Part shown: positions 43,536 through 53,130 of the stretch, one piece after another
Layout: every line of letters begins with the position of its first letter
Numbering within the stretch: position 1 is the first letter of the stretch
DNA from: Neotabrizicola shimadae
GTDB taxonomy: Bacteria > Pseudomonadota > Alphaproteobacteria > Rhodobacterales > Rhodobacteraceae
Assembly (NCBI RefSeq): GCF_019623905.1
Contig: NZ_CP069370.1
Location: 3,540,001-3,604,000 of the forward strand
DNA: 64,000 nucleotides
Direction of reading: 5' to 3'
The notes under the pieces: generated by a model
Told to the model about the DNA's origin: nothing
Databases searched by the model: none
The model's input: only the letters and a program-made list of their open reading frames with translations
Position numbers and translations under genes: made by a program

Positions 43536-45449
43536 ATGACCGACCGACCCAAGACCCCGGTTCTGGACCGCGTGCACCTGCCCGCCGACCTGAAGCGCCT
43601 GACCGACCGCGAGCTTCACCAACTGGCTGACGAGCTGCGCGCCGAAACCATCAGCGCGGTGTCGGTGACGGGCGGGCATCTGGGCGCCGGTCTGGGCGTG
43701 GTGGAACTGACGGTGGCGCTGCATGCCGTGTTCGACACCCCGCGCGACAAGATCATCTGGGACGTCGGCCACCAGTGCTATCCGCACAAGATCCTGACCG
43801 GTCGGCGCGACCGCATCCGCACCTTGCGGACCGAGGGCGGGCTGTCGGGGTTCACCAAGCGGTCGGAAAGCCCTTATGACCCGTTCGGCGCGGCCCATTC
43901 CTCGACCTCGATCTCGGCGGCTTTGGGCTTTGTCTGCGCCGCGGACCTGGGGGGCGATCCCGGCGACGCGGTGGCGGTGATCGGCGATGGCTCGATGTCG
44001 GCCGGCATGGCCTTCGAGGCGATGAACAACGCGGGCCACCTCAAGAAGCGGCTGTTCGTCATCCTGAACGACAACGAGATGTCCATCGCCCCGCCCGTCG
44101 GGGCGCTGTCAGCCTATCTGTCGCGGCTTTACGCCGGTGCGCCGTTCCAGGAGTTCAAGTCGGCCGCCAAGGGCATGGTGAGCCTGCTGCCCGAACCCTT
44201 CCAGGAAGGCGCGCGCCGGGCGAAGGAGATGCTGAAGGGCATGGCCGTGGGCGGCACCTTGTTCGAGGAGCTGGGGTTCAGCTACCTTGGCCCCATCGAC
44301 GGTCACGATCTGGACCAGTTGCTGCCCGTGCTGCGCACCGCCCATGCGCGGGCCACCGGGCCGATGCTGATTCATGTGCTGACGAAGAAGGGCAAGGGCT
44401 ATGCCCCGGCGGAACGGGCCGCCGACAAGGGTCATGCCACGGGCAAGTTCGACGTGCTGACCGGCCAGCAGGCCAAGGCGATTTCCAACGCGCCCAGCTA
44501 TACCAAGGTCTTTGCGCAAAGCCTGATCCGCGAGGCCGAGGCCGACAGCCGGATTGTCGCCGTGACCGCCGCCATGCCGGACGGGACGGGGCTGAACCTC
44601 TTCGCCGACCGCTTCCCCAAGCGCTGCTTTGACGTGGGCATCGCCGAACAGCACGCGGTGACCTTCAGCGCGGGCCTGGCGGCAGGGGGGATGAAGCCCT
44701 TCTGCGCGATCTATTCCACCTTCCTGCAGCGCGGTTACGACCAGGTGGTGCATGACGTGGCGATCCAGCGCCTGCCCGTGCGCTTTGCCATCGACCGCGC
44801 CGGTCTGGTGGGGGCCGATGGCGCCACCCATGCCGGCAGCTTCGACGTGGCCTTCCTGGCCAACCTGCCCGGCATCGTGGTGATGGCCGCCGCCGACGAG
44901 GCGGAACTGGTCCACATGGTCGCCACCGCCGCCGCGCATGACGCGGGCCCCATCGCCTTTCGCTATCCGCGGGGCGAGGGTGTGGGCTGCGAAATGCCGG
45001 CGAAGGGCGTTCCGCTGGAAATCGGCCGCGGCCGGGTGATCCGCGAGGGCAGCCGCGTGGCGCTGCTGTCCTTTGGCACGCGGCTGGCCGAGGCGCTGAA
45101 GGCGGCCGAGGCGCTGGCGGCGCGGGGGATGACGGCCACGGTCGCCGACGCGCGGTTTGCCAAGCCTCTCGACCGCGACCTGATCCTGAACCTCGCCCGC
45201 AACCACGAAGCGCTGATCACGCTGGAAGAAGGCGCGGTGGGCGGCTTCGGCAGCCATGTCGCGCAGCTTCTGGCGGAAGAGGGTGTTTTCGACAGCGGCC
45301 TGAAGTACCGCAGCATGGTGCTGCCCGACATCTTCATCGACCAGGCCTCGCCCGAAGCGATGTATCGCGTGGCGGGCCTCGACGCCGCGCGGATCGAGGC
45401 GAAGGTGCTGGACACACTGGGAATCGCAGTGGTGGGCAAGCGGGCCTGA
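43536..45449 (+). CDS. dxs: 1-deoxy-D-xylulose-5-phosphate synthase
   Basis: A 637-residue thiamine-diphosphate transketolase-type enzyme, the first step of the MEP isoprenoid pathway. Start ATG 43536 has AAAGGG upstream. Seen: [32 protein letters not shown], the TPP motif [16 protein letters not shown], and the second-domain [17 protein letters not shown] with its catalytic Glu. Full length. It depends on thiamine, whose importer is also encoded in the window, though this is only a shared theme. Confidence 0.96.
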   Translation: MTDRPKTPVLDRVHLPADLKRLTDRELHQLADELRAETISAVSVTGGHLGAGLGVVELTVALHAVFDTPRDKIIWDVGHQCYPHKILTGRRDRIRTLRTEGGLSGFTKRSESPYDPFGAAHSSTSISAALGFVCAADLGGDPGDAVAVIGDGSMSAGMAFEAMNNAGHLKKRLFVILNDNEMSIAPPVGALSAYLSRLYAGAPFQEFKSAAKGMVSLLPEPFQEGARRAKEMLKGMAVGGTLFEELGFSYLGPIDGHDLDQLLPVLRTAHARATGPMLIHVLTKKGKGYAPAERAADKGHATGKFDVLTGQQAKAISNAPSYTKVFAQSLIREAEADSRIVAVTAAMPDGTGLNLFADRFPKRCFDVGIAEQHAVTFSAGLAAGGMKPFCAIYSTFLQRGYDQVVHDVAIQRLPVRFAIDRAGLVGADGATHAGSFDVAFLANLPGIVVMAAADEAELVHMVATAAAHDAGPIAFRYPRGEGVGCEMPAKGVPLEIGRGRVIREGSRVALLSFGTRLAEALKAAEALAARGMTATVADARFAKPLDRDLILNLARNHEALITLEEGAVGGFGSHVAQLLAEEGVFDSGLKYRSMVLPDIFIDQASPEAMYRVAGLDAARIEAKVLDTLGIAVVGKRA

Positions 45450-45458
45450 CCCCACCCG

Positions 45459-46169
45459 CTAGAACGCGTTCATCACCAGGAAGACGGCCATCTTCACCCC
45501 GGCCCAGATCACGCCCGAGACGATGATCAGCGACAGGGCGGCGACGATGGCACCGGCGATGATCCACAGCCCGTCCTTTTCCAGGATGCCGAAGGCGAAA
45601 AGGCAGATTGCCAGCGCCGGCAGCATGTTGCCAAGCGGGATGGGCAGCAGCAGGATCATGGCGAGGATGAAGCAGATCGTGCCCACCACCCGCTCCGCCG
45701 GGGCCGAAACCAGCAGGCTGAAGCGGGGTTTCAACAGTCGCTCGGCGCGGGCCAGCAGGGGTGCGGCGCGGTCCATCATGCCGATGAAATCGGCGCGGTA
45801 GATCGAGCGTTCCGAGATGAACTTGGGCAACCAGGGCAGCCGGCCCAGCATAAGCTGCGCTGTCAGGTAGACCAGCGGCATCCCCAGGATCGACGAGGTG
45901 CCGGGCGGCGTGGGCAGGACGTTGGGCGCGGCGAACAGCAGGATCAGCGCGCCGATGGCCCGCGCGCCCGTCGCCTCCATGATATCGGCCACGGAAATGC
46001 GGGTGCGGGTGGTGTCGGTGCCGATCTCGGTCAGGATGTCCGACAGCCGCTTGCGCGGCTTGCGGCGGCGCCGGCGGCCGCCCGGCGCTTCCTCGGTCTC
46101 GCTTTCGTCGACCTCGGCCAGCAGATCATCGGCGTCGGTGGTGTCGTCCTCGTCGGTCGCGCGAGTCAT
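45459..46169 (-). CDS. ExoD-family membrane protein
   Basis: A 236-residue protein. The first 45 residues are acidic then very basic (GGRRRRRKPRKRLSD), followed by the ExoD domain: DIMEATGARAIGALILLFAAPNVLPTPPGTSSILGMPL, quoted as markers, and four or five hydrophobic segments with the repeat-like LLLPIPLGNMLPALAICLFAFG. ExoD affects exopolysaccharide production and alkali tolerance in rhizobia. It is convergent with dxs (9 bp apart) and transcribed alone. Confidence 0.88.
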   Translation of the reverse strand: MTRATDEDDTTDADDLLAEVDESETEEAPGGRRRRRKPRKRLSDILTEIGTDTTRTRISVADIMEATGARAIGALILLFAAPNVLPTPPGTSSILGMPLVYLTAQLMLGRLPWLPKFISERSIYRADFIGMMDRAAPLLARAERLLKPRFSLLVSAPAERVVGTICFILAMILLLPIPLGNMLPALAICLFAFGILEKDGLWIIAGAIVAALSLIIVSGVIWAGVKMAVFLVMNAF

Positions 46170-46212
46170 GAAGTCCTTCCGCCGCCGTCCCCTTCCCTAG
46201 GTGGACGCATAA

Positions 46213-46237
46213 GGGGCGGCGTGCAAGACGCCGCCCC
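46213..46237 (-). terminator. terminator hairpin after terC
   Basis: A perfect 10-bp stem GGGGCGGCGT / ACGCCGCCCC with a 5-base loop lies 24 bp after the TerC-family stop codon and before the ExoD gene on the same strand. The minus-strand trailer is CTTATGCG, with little T-tract. Confidence 0.65.
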
Positions 46238-46261
46238 CGATTTGCCGCGAAAACCCGCCTG

Positions 46262-47266
46262 TCACTTCTCCGAGGTTGCCGGAACATTCGGCTCGCCGCG
46301 CGTCTTCCACAGCGAGAAGATCACGCCGGCGGCAAGGATGCCCAAGGTGATGCCCAGCGACCAGCTGGCGGGGAACTTTTCCCAGCCGAACAGATCGGCG
46401 ACGAAGACCTTGGAACCGATGAACACCAGAAGCAGCGACAGCGCGTATTTCAGGTAGGCGAAGCGGTGCAGGATCGCCGCCAGCGCAAAGTACAGGGCGC
46501 GCAGGCCAAGAATGGCGAAGATGTTCGAAGTATAGACGACGAAGGGGTCGGTGGTGATGGCAAAGACCGCCGGCACCGAGTCCACCGCGAAGATCAGGTC
46601 GGCGATCTCGATCAGCACCAGCGCCAGGAACAGCGGCGTGGCATGGCGCATGATCCTGCCGGTCTTTTTTTCGGGTTCATGCACGAAGAAGGCATTGCCG
46701 CGCAGGCCGTCGGTCACCCGCATGTGCTTGCGCAGGAACTTCAGCACGCGGTTGTCGCCGATGTCATGCTCTTCATCGCCCGCGAACATCATCTTGATGC
46801 CGGTCAGGATCAGGAAGGCCGCGAAGATGTAGAGGATCCAGTGGTATTGCGAGACAAGCGTGGCGCCCAGGCCGATCATGATGCCGCGCAGGACGATCAC
46901 GCCCAGGATGCCCCAGAACAGCACCCGGTGCTGGTATTTCCGCGGGATCGCAAAGAAGGTGAAGATCAACGCGATGACAAACACGTTGTCCATCGCCAAT
47001 GTCTTCTCCACCACAAAGGCGGTCAGATAGTTCGCCGTCGCGCCGGGCGAGCTGGGTTCGATCTGCCACCAGACAAAGCCGGAGAATGCCACGCCGAGCG
47101 TGATGTACATCGCCGAAAGCCACAGGCTTTCGCGCACGCCGATCTCGTGGTCGCCGCCCTTGTGCAGGACGCCCAGGTCCAGCACAAGAAGGGCGATCAC
47201 GAGAGACAGGAACACCAGCCACATCCAGACGGGTGTTCCAAGGAAGATCAGGGTCAGGAATTCCAT
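46262..47266 (-). CDS. TerC-family membrane protein
   Basis: A 334-residue TerC-family protein with about nine membrane segments. The start is ATG 47266 (AGAGGAC upstream); a longer reading to 47401 is basic and unlike the family. Typical TerC motifs: EKTLAMDNVFVIALIF with acidic residues in membrane segments, RHATPLFLALVLIEIADLIFAVDSVPAVFAI, and YTSNIFAILGLRALYF. Relatives include Alx-type manganese exporters. The 172-bp upstream gap (47267-47438) contains GC-rich stems, but no manganese-riboswitch consensus that I can recognise. Confidence 0.9.
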   Translation of the reverse strand: MEFLTLIFLGTPVWMWLVFLSLVIALLVLDLGVLHKGGDHEIGVRESLWLSAMYITLGVAFSGFVWWQIEPSSPGATANYLTAFVVEKTLAMDNVFVIALIFTFFAIPRKYQHRVLFWGILGVIVLRGIMIGLGATLVSQYHWILYIFAAFLILTGIKMMFAGDEEHDIGDNRVLKFLRKHMRVTDGLRGNAFFVHEPEKKTGRIMRHATPLFLALVLIEIADLIFAVDSVPAVFAITTDPFVVYTSNIFAILGLRALYFALAAILHRFAYLKYALSLLLVFIGSKVFVADLFGWEKFPASWSLGITLGILAAGVIFSLWKTRGEPNVPATSEK

Positions 47267-47438
47267 TCGCGTCCTCTGCACACAAGGGTGCCGTCTGGTC
47301 CGCCAGAATGGTCCGGGCTGACATCGACGGCGTCGATGCGGTCCGACATCACGGCGCATGGAAATCCATACGGCGTCAGAGGGGCCCGGCCCGCGCTGCA
47401 AAGATGGGGGCCGGATTCAGGAAATCAAGTCCCCGTGA

Positions 47439-47936
47439 TCAGGGTCTCATCGACATGAAGACAGACGCCGCCTGAAGCTCGGGCGGGGTGTCGGCAAAGG
47501 GCGCGCAGTCGCGAAAGCCAAGACCCCGGTAAAGCGCGATTGCTGCGGTCAGGAAGCCGGCCGTTTCCAGCCGCAACTCCTGCACCCCGCGCGACCGCGC
47601 CTCGTCGATCAGACCCGAGACAAGCGCCCGGCCCAGCCCCTTGCCACGCTGGCCGGCATCCAGAAACACGTGGTGAAGGTCGGCCCGGCCCGCCCCATCC
47701 TCGACAAGGCCGCCGCAACCCACGATGGTGCCCGCTTCGCGCAGCACGAACATCACCGCTTCGGGCCGGGAAAACCGCTGTTCCAGCGACTCTGCCGTGC
47801 GGTCGGCATAGTAGAACGCAATCGACTCGGGCGGGATGCCCAGCTTGGCGCTTTCGGCCTCATCCAGGGCGCGTAGCGCGGACATCAGGCGCTCCACAGC
47901 CTTGAACTCTTCCGGGGTCGTCGCCCGCGTGATCAT
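47439..47936 (-). CDS. GNAT-family N-acetyltransferase
   Basis: A 165-residue GNAT enzyme. The start is ATG 47936 (MITRATTPEEFKAVERLM). The acetyl-CoA motif A is HHVFLDAGQRGKGLGRALV (Q/R-x-x-G-x-G/A), and the C-terminal ETAGFLTAAIALYRGLGFRDC is the usual motif B. Substrate unknown. It is 22 bp after the epimerase-like gene on the same strand, so the two probably share a transcript. Confidence 0.87.
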   Translation of the reverse strand: MITRATTPEEFKAVERLMSALRALDEAESAKLGIPPESIAFYYADRTAESLEQRFSRPEAVMFVLREAGTIVGCGGLVEDGAGRADLHHVFLDAGQRGKGLGRALVSGLIDEARSRGVQELRLETAGFLTAAIALYRGLGFRDCAPFADTPPELQAASVFMSMRP

Positions 47937-47958
47937 GCCCGCCGCCCCTGATTGTGCC

Positions 47959-48810
47959 CTAGGCCTGGCCGGCGCGTTCCTCCGCCAGGATCGCGGCCAG
48001 CCCGGCACGATAATCGGGGTAAAGGAGCCTGACGCCAAGCTCGGTCTTGATCCGCTCGTTCCGCACCCGCTTTGAATCGCCATAGAAGCTGCGGGCCAGA
48101 GGCGACATGTCGGCCTCTTCGAAGGGAATGGCCGGCGGTTCCGGCAGGCCCAGCAACAGGGCGGCATGAGACAGAACGTCCTGCGGCGGCGCCGGATCGT
48201 CGTCGCAGACGTTATAGGCCGCGCCCGGATTGGGGTGCCGGATCGAGGCATGCAACACCTGCGCGATGTCGTCCACATGGGTGCGGCTGAACACCTGGCC
48301 TGCCTTGATGATCCGCCGTGCCGTGCCGTCGCGCACCTTCTCGAACGGTCCACGGCCGGGCCCGTAGATGCCCGCCAGCCGGAAGAAATGCACGGGCAGG
48401 CCGGTCGCCTGCCAGTCCTGCTCTGCCTGCCAGCGCCAGATGCCGCGCTCGCCGGTCGGGGCCGGGGGCGTGGTTTCATCCACCCATTCGCCCTGCCGGT
48501 CGCCATAGACCCCGGTGGTGGACAGGTAACCCACCCAGTCGGGCTGCGCCGCCCGGATGGATGCACCGTGAAGACGCAGGAAGGGATCGCCCTGCGCATC
48601 CGGACCGGCCGATACAAGGATATGGCTGGCCTCGGCCAGTGCGCGATCAAGATCGGCGGGCATCACCAGGGGCTCCACCCCTTCGGACCGCATCGCATCG
48701 GCCTTTGCGGCGTTGCGTGTGGTGCCGATCACACGCCAGCCTTCGGGAACAAGGCGGCGGGCAAGGGCCTGGGCGGAATAGCCGTGGCCAAGGGAAAGCA
48801 GCGTGTTCAT
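47959..48810 (-). CDS. NAD(P)-binding SDR-like epimerase/reductase (YeeZ-like)
   Basis: A 283-residue atypical short-chain dehydrogenase. The start is ATG 48810 with AGGAGGAC upstream. N-terminal Rossmann fold NTLLSLGHGYSAQALARRLVPEGWRVIGTTR, given as a marker, has GxGxxA/G in LGHGYSA. It lacks the YxxxK pair of classic SDRs at the usual site; STTGVYGDRQGEWVDE and FFRLAGIYGPGRGPFEKV are typical of the YeeZ-type group. Function unknown; possibly nucleotide-sugar or redox metabolism. Confidence 0.8.
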   Translation of the reverse strand: MNTLLSLGHGYSAQALARRLVPEGWRVIGTTRNAAKADAMRSEGVEPLVMPADLDRALAEASHILVSAGPDAQGDPFLRLHGASIRAAQPDWVGYLSTTGVYGDRQGEWVDETTPPAPTGERGIWRWQAEQDWQATGLPVHFFRLAGIYGPGRGPFEKVRDGTARRIIKAGQVFSRTHVDDIAQVLHASIRHPNPGAAYNVCDDDPAPPQDVLSHAALLLGLPEPPAIPFEEADMSPLARSFYGDSKRVRNERIKTELGVRLLYPDYRAGLAAILAEERAGQA

Positions 48811-48887
48811 GTCCTCCTGATATCGGTCTGGCACATGCGGCTTCAACCCCGGTTGATTTTCATCTCGGCAGATGCTCACGTGGTCTC

Positions 48888-49508
48888 ATGTCGGACAAAA
48901 CCCTTGATTCAGCTTATTCCATCGCCGGCCCTGAAGATTGTCTCCGTATCTACGGTGAATGGGCCCATACCTATGATGATGACTTCGCCGCCGGCATGGA
49001 TTACCGGCTTCCCGCCCTTGTCGGCGCGGCTTTTCTTGCCGCGGGGGGCGAAGGCCCCGTGCTGGACGTAGGCGCCGGAACCGGACTTCTGGCGGTGGCC
49101 CTGACGAGCATGGGCTTCCGGGACGAGATCGACGGGCTGGACCTGTCGCCCGCCATGCTGGCGCGGGCGGGGGAAAAGGGACTGTACCGCAGCCTGCTGC
49201 AGGCCGACATCACCCGCCCCCTGCCGCGCAACGGCGCCTATCAGGGCGTGGTCAGTTCCGGCACCTTCACCCATGGCCACGTCGGGCCAGAGGCCCTGCC
49301 ACATCTGTTCGCCACCGCCCTGCCAGAGGCGGTCTTTGCCCTGTCGGTCAATGCCGCGGTCTGGGTCAGCCTGGGCTTCGACCGGGCGATGAAGGGACTT
49401 CCCGGCCTCACGCTGTCCGAGGTGCCGGTCTATGGCGAGGCCGCCGCCCGCCAGGGCGCGGCCCATGCCGGCGACCGCGCAGTGATCGCGGTGTTCCGGC
49501 GGCCCTGA
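48888..49508 (+). CDS. class I SAM-dependent methyltransferase
   Basis: A 206-residue methyltransferase. Motif I is PVLDVGAGTGLLAVAL, and an acidic post-I DGLDLSPAMLARAGEKG follows. The chosen ATG is 48888; the ribosome-binding site is weak. Upstream in-frame sequence is inside the divergent epimerase gene, so the shorter form is taken. Resembles WBSCR27-like or ubiquinone-type methyltransferases, but the substrate cannot be told. No operon partners. Confidence 0.8.
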   Translation: MSDKTLDSAYSIAGPEDCLRIYGEWAHTYDDDFAAGMDYRLPALVGAAFLAAGGEGPVLDVGAGTGLLAVALTSMGFRDEIDGLDLSPAMLARAGEKGLYRSLLQADITRPLPRNGAYQGVVSSGTFTHGHVGPEALPHLFATALPEAVFALSVNAAVWVSLGFDRAMKGLPGLTLSEVPVYGEAAARQGAAHAGDRAVIAVFRRP

Positions 49509-49586
49509 CGGGACCGCGTTACCAAGGCTTCACTTGATAAGGCCCCAGCCATCCGCTTTAGATGGCCAACCCTATCCGGTGCCACC

Positions 49587-51068
49587 ATGCAAGACACGAC
49601 CCCTCTTCCCCTCCTCACCCCCGAAGCCCCCCCGGCGGAAGCCTTCACCGACGCCGCCCGTGCCGTGGACCGGCTGGAGGCGCTTTATGCCCAGGCGACA
49701 GAATTCCTGACCCGCGCCTTTTCCGAAAGCGTGACCAAAGGCCATCCCGGCGCCCGCATCCGCGCCTTCTACCCGGAAATCCGCCTGACGGTCCGCACCT
49801 TCGACAAGACCGACTCGCGCCTGTCCTTCGGCCATGTCTCGGCACCCGGCACCTATGCCACCACGGTCACGCGGCCCGACCTGTTCCGCAACTACCTGAT
49901 CCAGCAGCTGTCGCTTCTGATCCAGAACCACGGCGAGCCGGTGGTGATCGGCGCTTCGGAAACCCCGATCCCGGTGCATTTCGCCGTGGCCGGGCGCCCC
50001 GACGTGACCATCCCGCACGAAGGCGTGCTGGACTTCTCGATCCGCGACATCTTCGACGTGCCCGACCTCTCCACCACCAACGACGACATCGTCAACGGCA
50101 CGCGCATCCGCAACCCCGACGGCTCGCGCCCGCTGGCCCCCTTTACCGCGCAGCGGGTCGATTACTCGCTGGCCCGGCTCAGCCACTATACGGCAACCGA
50201 TCCCGACCATTTCCAGAACTACGTCCTGTTCACCAACTACCAGTTCTACGTCGAGGAGTTCGAGACCATCGCCCGCGCCATGCTGGCCGATCCGGACTCG
50301 GGCTACACGGCCTTTGTCGCGCCGGGCAACTCGGTCATCACCGCGGCCGACCAGGTGCTGGCGCCCAGCTCCAAGACGCCGCAGATGCCCACCTACCACC
50401 TGAAACGGGCGGACGGGAACGGCATCACCCTGGTCAACATCGGTGTCGGCCCGTCCAACGCCAAGACGGCCACCGACCACATCGCCGTGCTGCGGCCCCA
50501 TGCCTGGCTGATGGTCGGCCACTGCGCGGGCCTGCGCAATTCGCAAAGCCTGGGCGATTTCTGCCTGGCCCACGCCTATCTGCGCGAAGATCACGTCCTG
50601 GACGACGACCTGCCGATCTGGGTGCCGATCCCGGCACTGGCCGAAATCCAGATCGCGCTGGAAGACGCGGTGGAGGCCGTGACCCAGCTGGAGGGCTATG
50701 AGCTCAAGCGCATCATGCGCACCGGCACCGTGGCCACCATCGACAACCGCAACTGGGAACTGCGCGACCAGTCCGGCCCCGTCCGCCGCCTGTCGCAGTC
50801 GCGGGCCATCGCGCTGGACATGGAAAGCGCAACCATCGCCGCCAACGGCTTCCGCTTCCGCGTGCCCTATGGCACGTTGCTTTGCGTCAGCGACAAGCCC
50901 CTGCATGGCGAGCTGAAGCTGCCCGGCATGGCCTCCGAATTCTACCGCACCCAGGTGTCGCGCCACCTGCAGATCGGCGTGCGCGCCATGGAACTGTTGC
51001 GCCAGCAGCCGCTGGAACGCATCCACAGCCGCAAACTCCGCAGCTTCGAGGAAACAGCCTTCCTGTGA
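49587..51068 (+). CDS. amn: AMP nucleosidase
   Basis: A 493-residue AMP nucleosidase, of the usual length. The N-terminal AMNp_N domain (about 15-190) has AFYPEIRLTV and RLSFGHVSAPGTYATTVTRPDLF; the C-terminal domain is the nucleoside-phosphorylase fold with NIGVGPSNAKTATDHIAVLRPHAWLMVGHCAGLR and the catalytic-region ALDMESATIAANGFRFRVPYGTLLCVSDKP. It hydrolyses AMP to adenine and ribose-5-phosphate, controlling adenylate levels. Stands alone, 148 bp before HU. Confidence 0.94.
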   Translation: MQDTTPLPLLTPEAPPAEAFTDAARAVDRLEALYAQATEFLTRAFSESVTKGHPGARIRAFYPEIRLTVRTFDKTDSRLSFGHVSAPGTYATTVTRPDLFRNYLIQQLSLLIQNHGEPVVIGASETPIPVHFAVAGRPDVTIPHEGVLDFSIRDIFDVPDLSTTNDDIVNGTRIRNPDGSRPLAPFTAQRVDYSLARLSHYTATDPDHFQNYVLFTNYQFYVEEFETIARAMLADPDSGYTAFVAPGNSVITAADQVLAPSSKTPQMPTYHLKRADGNGITLVNIGVGPSNAKTATDHIAVLRPHAWLMVGHCAGLRNSQSLGDFCLAHAYLREDHVLDDDLPIWVPIPALAEIQIALEDAVEAVTQLEGYELKRIMRTGTVATIDNRNWELRDQSGPVRRLSQSRAIALDMESATIAANGFRFRVPYGTLLCVSDKPLHGELKLPGMASEFYRTQVSRHLQIGVRAMELLRQQPLERIHSRKLRSFEETAFL

Positions 51069-51216
51069 TGTGGCGGCACTTGGCCCAAAGCACCGGCTAT
51101 TTGGGATAACGGGGCTTGATCCCCGGCAGAAAACCGGGTCTAGCCATAGGAATCGCTCCCCAGCCAAGGCACAAGCCGCCCGAGGGGGCATCAGAAACCG
51201 AACCGGGGACAAGAAC

Positions 51217-51504
51217 ATGAACAAGCCCATGACCAAGACCCAGCTGGTGGCCGCGCTTGCCGACGCCATGGGATCCGACAAGAAGACCGCCGGCGCCGCT
51301 CTGGACGCCCTGGCTGTCGTGGTGGCCCGCGAAGTCGCGGCTGGCGGCTCTGTCGCCGTGCCGGGCCTCGGCAAGGTTGCCTGCAAGGCCCGTCCGGAAC
51401 GCCAGGTCCGCAACCCCGCCACTGGCGAGATGCTGACCAAGCCCGCCGACAAGCAGGTGAAGTTTGCCATCGCCAAGGCGCTGAAGGATGTCGTGAACGC
51501 CTGA
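51217..51504 (+). CDS. hup: HU-family DNA-binding protein
   Basis: A 95-residue nucleoid protein. The start is ATG 51217. HU features: KPMTKTQLVAALADAMGSDKK, the AVPGLGKVACKARPERQVRNPATGE arm (GRNPxTGE type), and KQVKFAIAKALKDVVN. It bends and compacts DNA. The 148-bp upstream region has no gene; it contains a small stem near 51108-51135. A clean terminator follows 23 bp downstream. Confidence 0.93.
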   Translation: MNKPMTKTQLVAALADAMGSDKKTAGAALDALAVVVAREVAAGGSVAVPGLGKVACKARPERQVRNPATGEMLTKPADKQVKFAIAKALKDVVNA

Positions 51505-51527
51505 TCTCAGGCCGGAACCACCCTGTC

Positions 51528-51547
51528 GGGCCGCCTTCGGGCGGCCC
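51528..51547 (+). terminator. terminator hairpin after HU gene
   Basis: A perfect 8-bp stem GGGCCGCC / GGCGGCCC with a TTCG tetraloop lies 23 bp after the HU stop and is followed by TTCGCTTGG. Typical GC-rich terminator. Confidence 0.82.
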
Positions 51548-51567
51548 TTCGCTTGGGAAGGCCCGCG

Positions 51568-52431
51568 ATGGACCTGCGCGCGATCCTCATGGGTGTGGCC
51601 TTCGCGGCCATGTGGTCCTCGGCCTTTGCCACGGCGCGCATCATCGTGGCCGGCGCGCCTCCGCTGCACGCCTTGGCGCTGCGCTTCCTGATCTCGGGCC
51701 TTCTGGCCATCGCGGTTGCCCGCGCACTTGGCCAGACATGGCGGATGGACCGTGCGCAGGCCCGCGCCGTGATCCTGTTCGGGCTCTGCCAGAACGCGCT
51801 GTACCTGGGTCTGAACTTCATCGCCCTGCAATCAACGCCCGCCGCGCTGGCCTCCATCATCGCCTCGACCATGCCGCTTCTGGTGGCTTTCCTCGGCTGG
51901 GCCTTTGGCGGCCAGCGCCTGCCGCCACTGGGGGTGCTTGGCCTCGCGCTTGGCCTCTGCGGCGTTTCGCTCATCATGGGCACCCGGCTGACGGCGGGGG
52001 CCGATCCCCAGGGCATCCTTCTGTGCATCGGCGGTGCGCTGGCTTTGGCCGTCGCCACGCTGACGCTGCGCGGCGCCTCGGCCTCGGGCAACCTGCTGAT
52101 GGTCGTCGGCCTGCAAATGCTGGTGGGCGCCGCCGCGCTGCTTCCCGTGGCGATTGGACTTGAAAGCTGGCGCCTTGCGCCCTCGCTGCAGTTGGCGGCG
52201 GCCTTCGCCTGGCAAATCCTCGTGCCCGGACTGGCGGCCACGATGATCTGGTTCGCGCTGGTGCGCCGCCTTGGCACCGTGCGCGCCGCCAGCTTCCACT
52301 TCCTGAACCCGGCCTTCGGCGTGCTGTTCGCCGCGCTGCTGTTGGGCGAATCCATCGGCCCCTGGGATGTTGCGGGCGTGCTGGTGGTGACGCTTGGCAT
52401 CGTCGCCGTCCAGCGCGCCCGCGCTGCCTGA
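51568..52431 (+). CDS. EamA-family (DMT) transporter
   Basis: A 287-residue transporter of the drug/metabolite superfamily with about ten membrane segments in two EamA repeats: first MGVAFAAMWSSAFATARIIV, second from about residue 145. Conserved SxxxASIIASTMPLLVAFLGW and FHFLNPAFGVLFAALLLGE are visible. Start ATG 51568 has GGGAAGG upstream. Likely an exporter of a metabolite or amino acid; specificity unknown. It converges on the GST gene. Confidence 0.88.
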   Translation: MDLRAILMGVAFAAMWSSAFATARIIVAGAPPLHALALRFLISGLLAIAVARALGQTWRMDRAQARAVILFGLCQNALYLGLNFIALQSTPAALASIIASTMPLLVAFLGWAFGGQRLPPLGVLGLALGLCGVSLIMGTRLTAGADPQGILLCIGGALALAVATLTLRGASASGNLLMVVGLQMLVGAAALLPVAIGLESWRLAPSLQLAAAFAWQILVPGLAATMIWFALVRRLGTVRAASFHFLNPAFGVLFAALLLGESIGPWDVAGVLVVTLGIVAVQRARAA

Positions 52432-52437
52432 CCGGGT

Positions 52438-53058
52438 TCAGGCCGCCAGCCGCGCCATTGCCGCCGCGTCTCGCTCACGCGCGCGCACTGCCGCCGGCCG
52501 CATCCTGCAGCGTTCCACCCAGTCGCGGATCGCCGGGCTTTCCGGCGTCAGGTGCGGAGCCCAGACATAAGGAGAATGCACCATCAGGTCGCAGGTGGTG
52601 AAGCGGTCGCCCATGAGCCAAGGCCCCTCGGCCAGCGCGGCCTCCAGCCGCGCCTCGACCTCGGGCATCCCGCGCAGGCTGGCATGAAGCGCCGGATGCG
52701 ACAGGTCGCACAGATGGGCGATCACCACCGGCTCCACCACACCGGAATACCAGAACATCCACGACAGGAACCGCCCGCGCATCGGGTCGCCCTGCGCCAC
52801 GCCCAGGCCGGATTGCGGGAAAAGCCCGGTCAGATACAGCGCAATGGCCGAGGTTTCCCAGATGCCCACGCCGTCATGCTCCAGGTAGGGCACTTTGCCC
52901 TCGGGATGCGGGTTGCCAGGGTCGCGCCTGCCCGTGCCTTTCATCACGCGGGGAATCTCCACCTCGACCAGCACGATCTCGGGCGGGTTCCCCAGCTCTT
53001 CCAGCAGCGAAAGAATGCGGGAGGAACGGGATTGGGGCGAATGGTAGAAGGTGATCAT
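52438..53058 (-). CDS. glutathione S-transferase family protein
   Basis: A 206-residue GST. The N-terminal thioredoxin-like domain has FYHSPQSRSSRILSLLEELG, cis-Pro motif KVPYLEHDGVGIWETSAIALYL (E-S/T glutathione site), and the helical C-terminal domain has GDRFTTCDLMVHSPYVWA. It probably conjugates glutathione or has disulphide-reductase activity. It is divergent from the WYL-domain regulator gene (72 bp apart), which may regulate it. Confidence 0.9.
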   Translation of the reverse strand: MITFYHSPQSRSSRILSLLEELGNPPEIVLVEVEIPRVMKGTGRRDPGNPHPEGKVPYLEHDGVGIWETSAIALYLTGLFPQSGLGVAQGDPMRGRFLSWMFWYSGVVEPVVIAHLCDLSHPALHASLRGMPEVEARLEAALAEGPWLMGDRFTTCDLMVHSPYVWAPHLTPESPAIRDWVERCRMRPAAVRARERDAAAMARLAA

Positions 53059-53130
53059 CGGTCTGTCCTTTCCGGTTTCGACTGAGCCTTCTATGCTCGA
53101 CCCCTCCTGTCAGATTCCGTCAGCATCCAG

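Noticed and set aside
47267-47438. Possible manganese (yybP-ykoY) riboswitch before the TerC-family gene
   Set aside because: The gap has GC-rich stems, but the conserved loop sequences of that class were not found in the right order.
48318-49508. A 396-codon reading of the methyltransferase gene
   Set aside because: The first 190 codons lie opposite the epimerase-like gene; ATG 48888 gives a normal class I methyltransferase.
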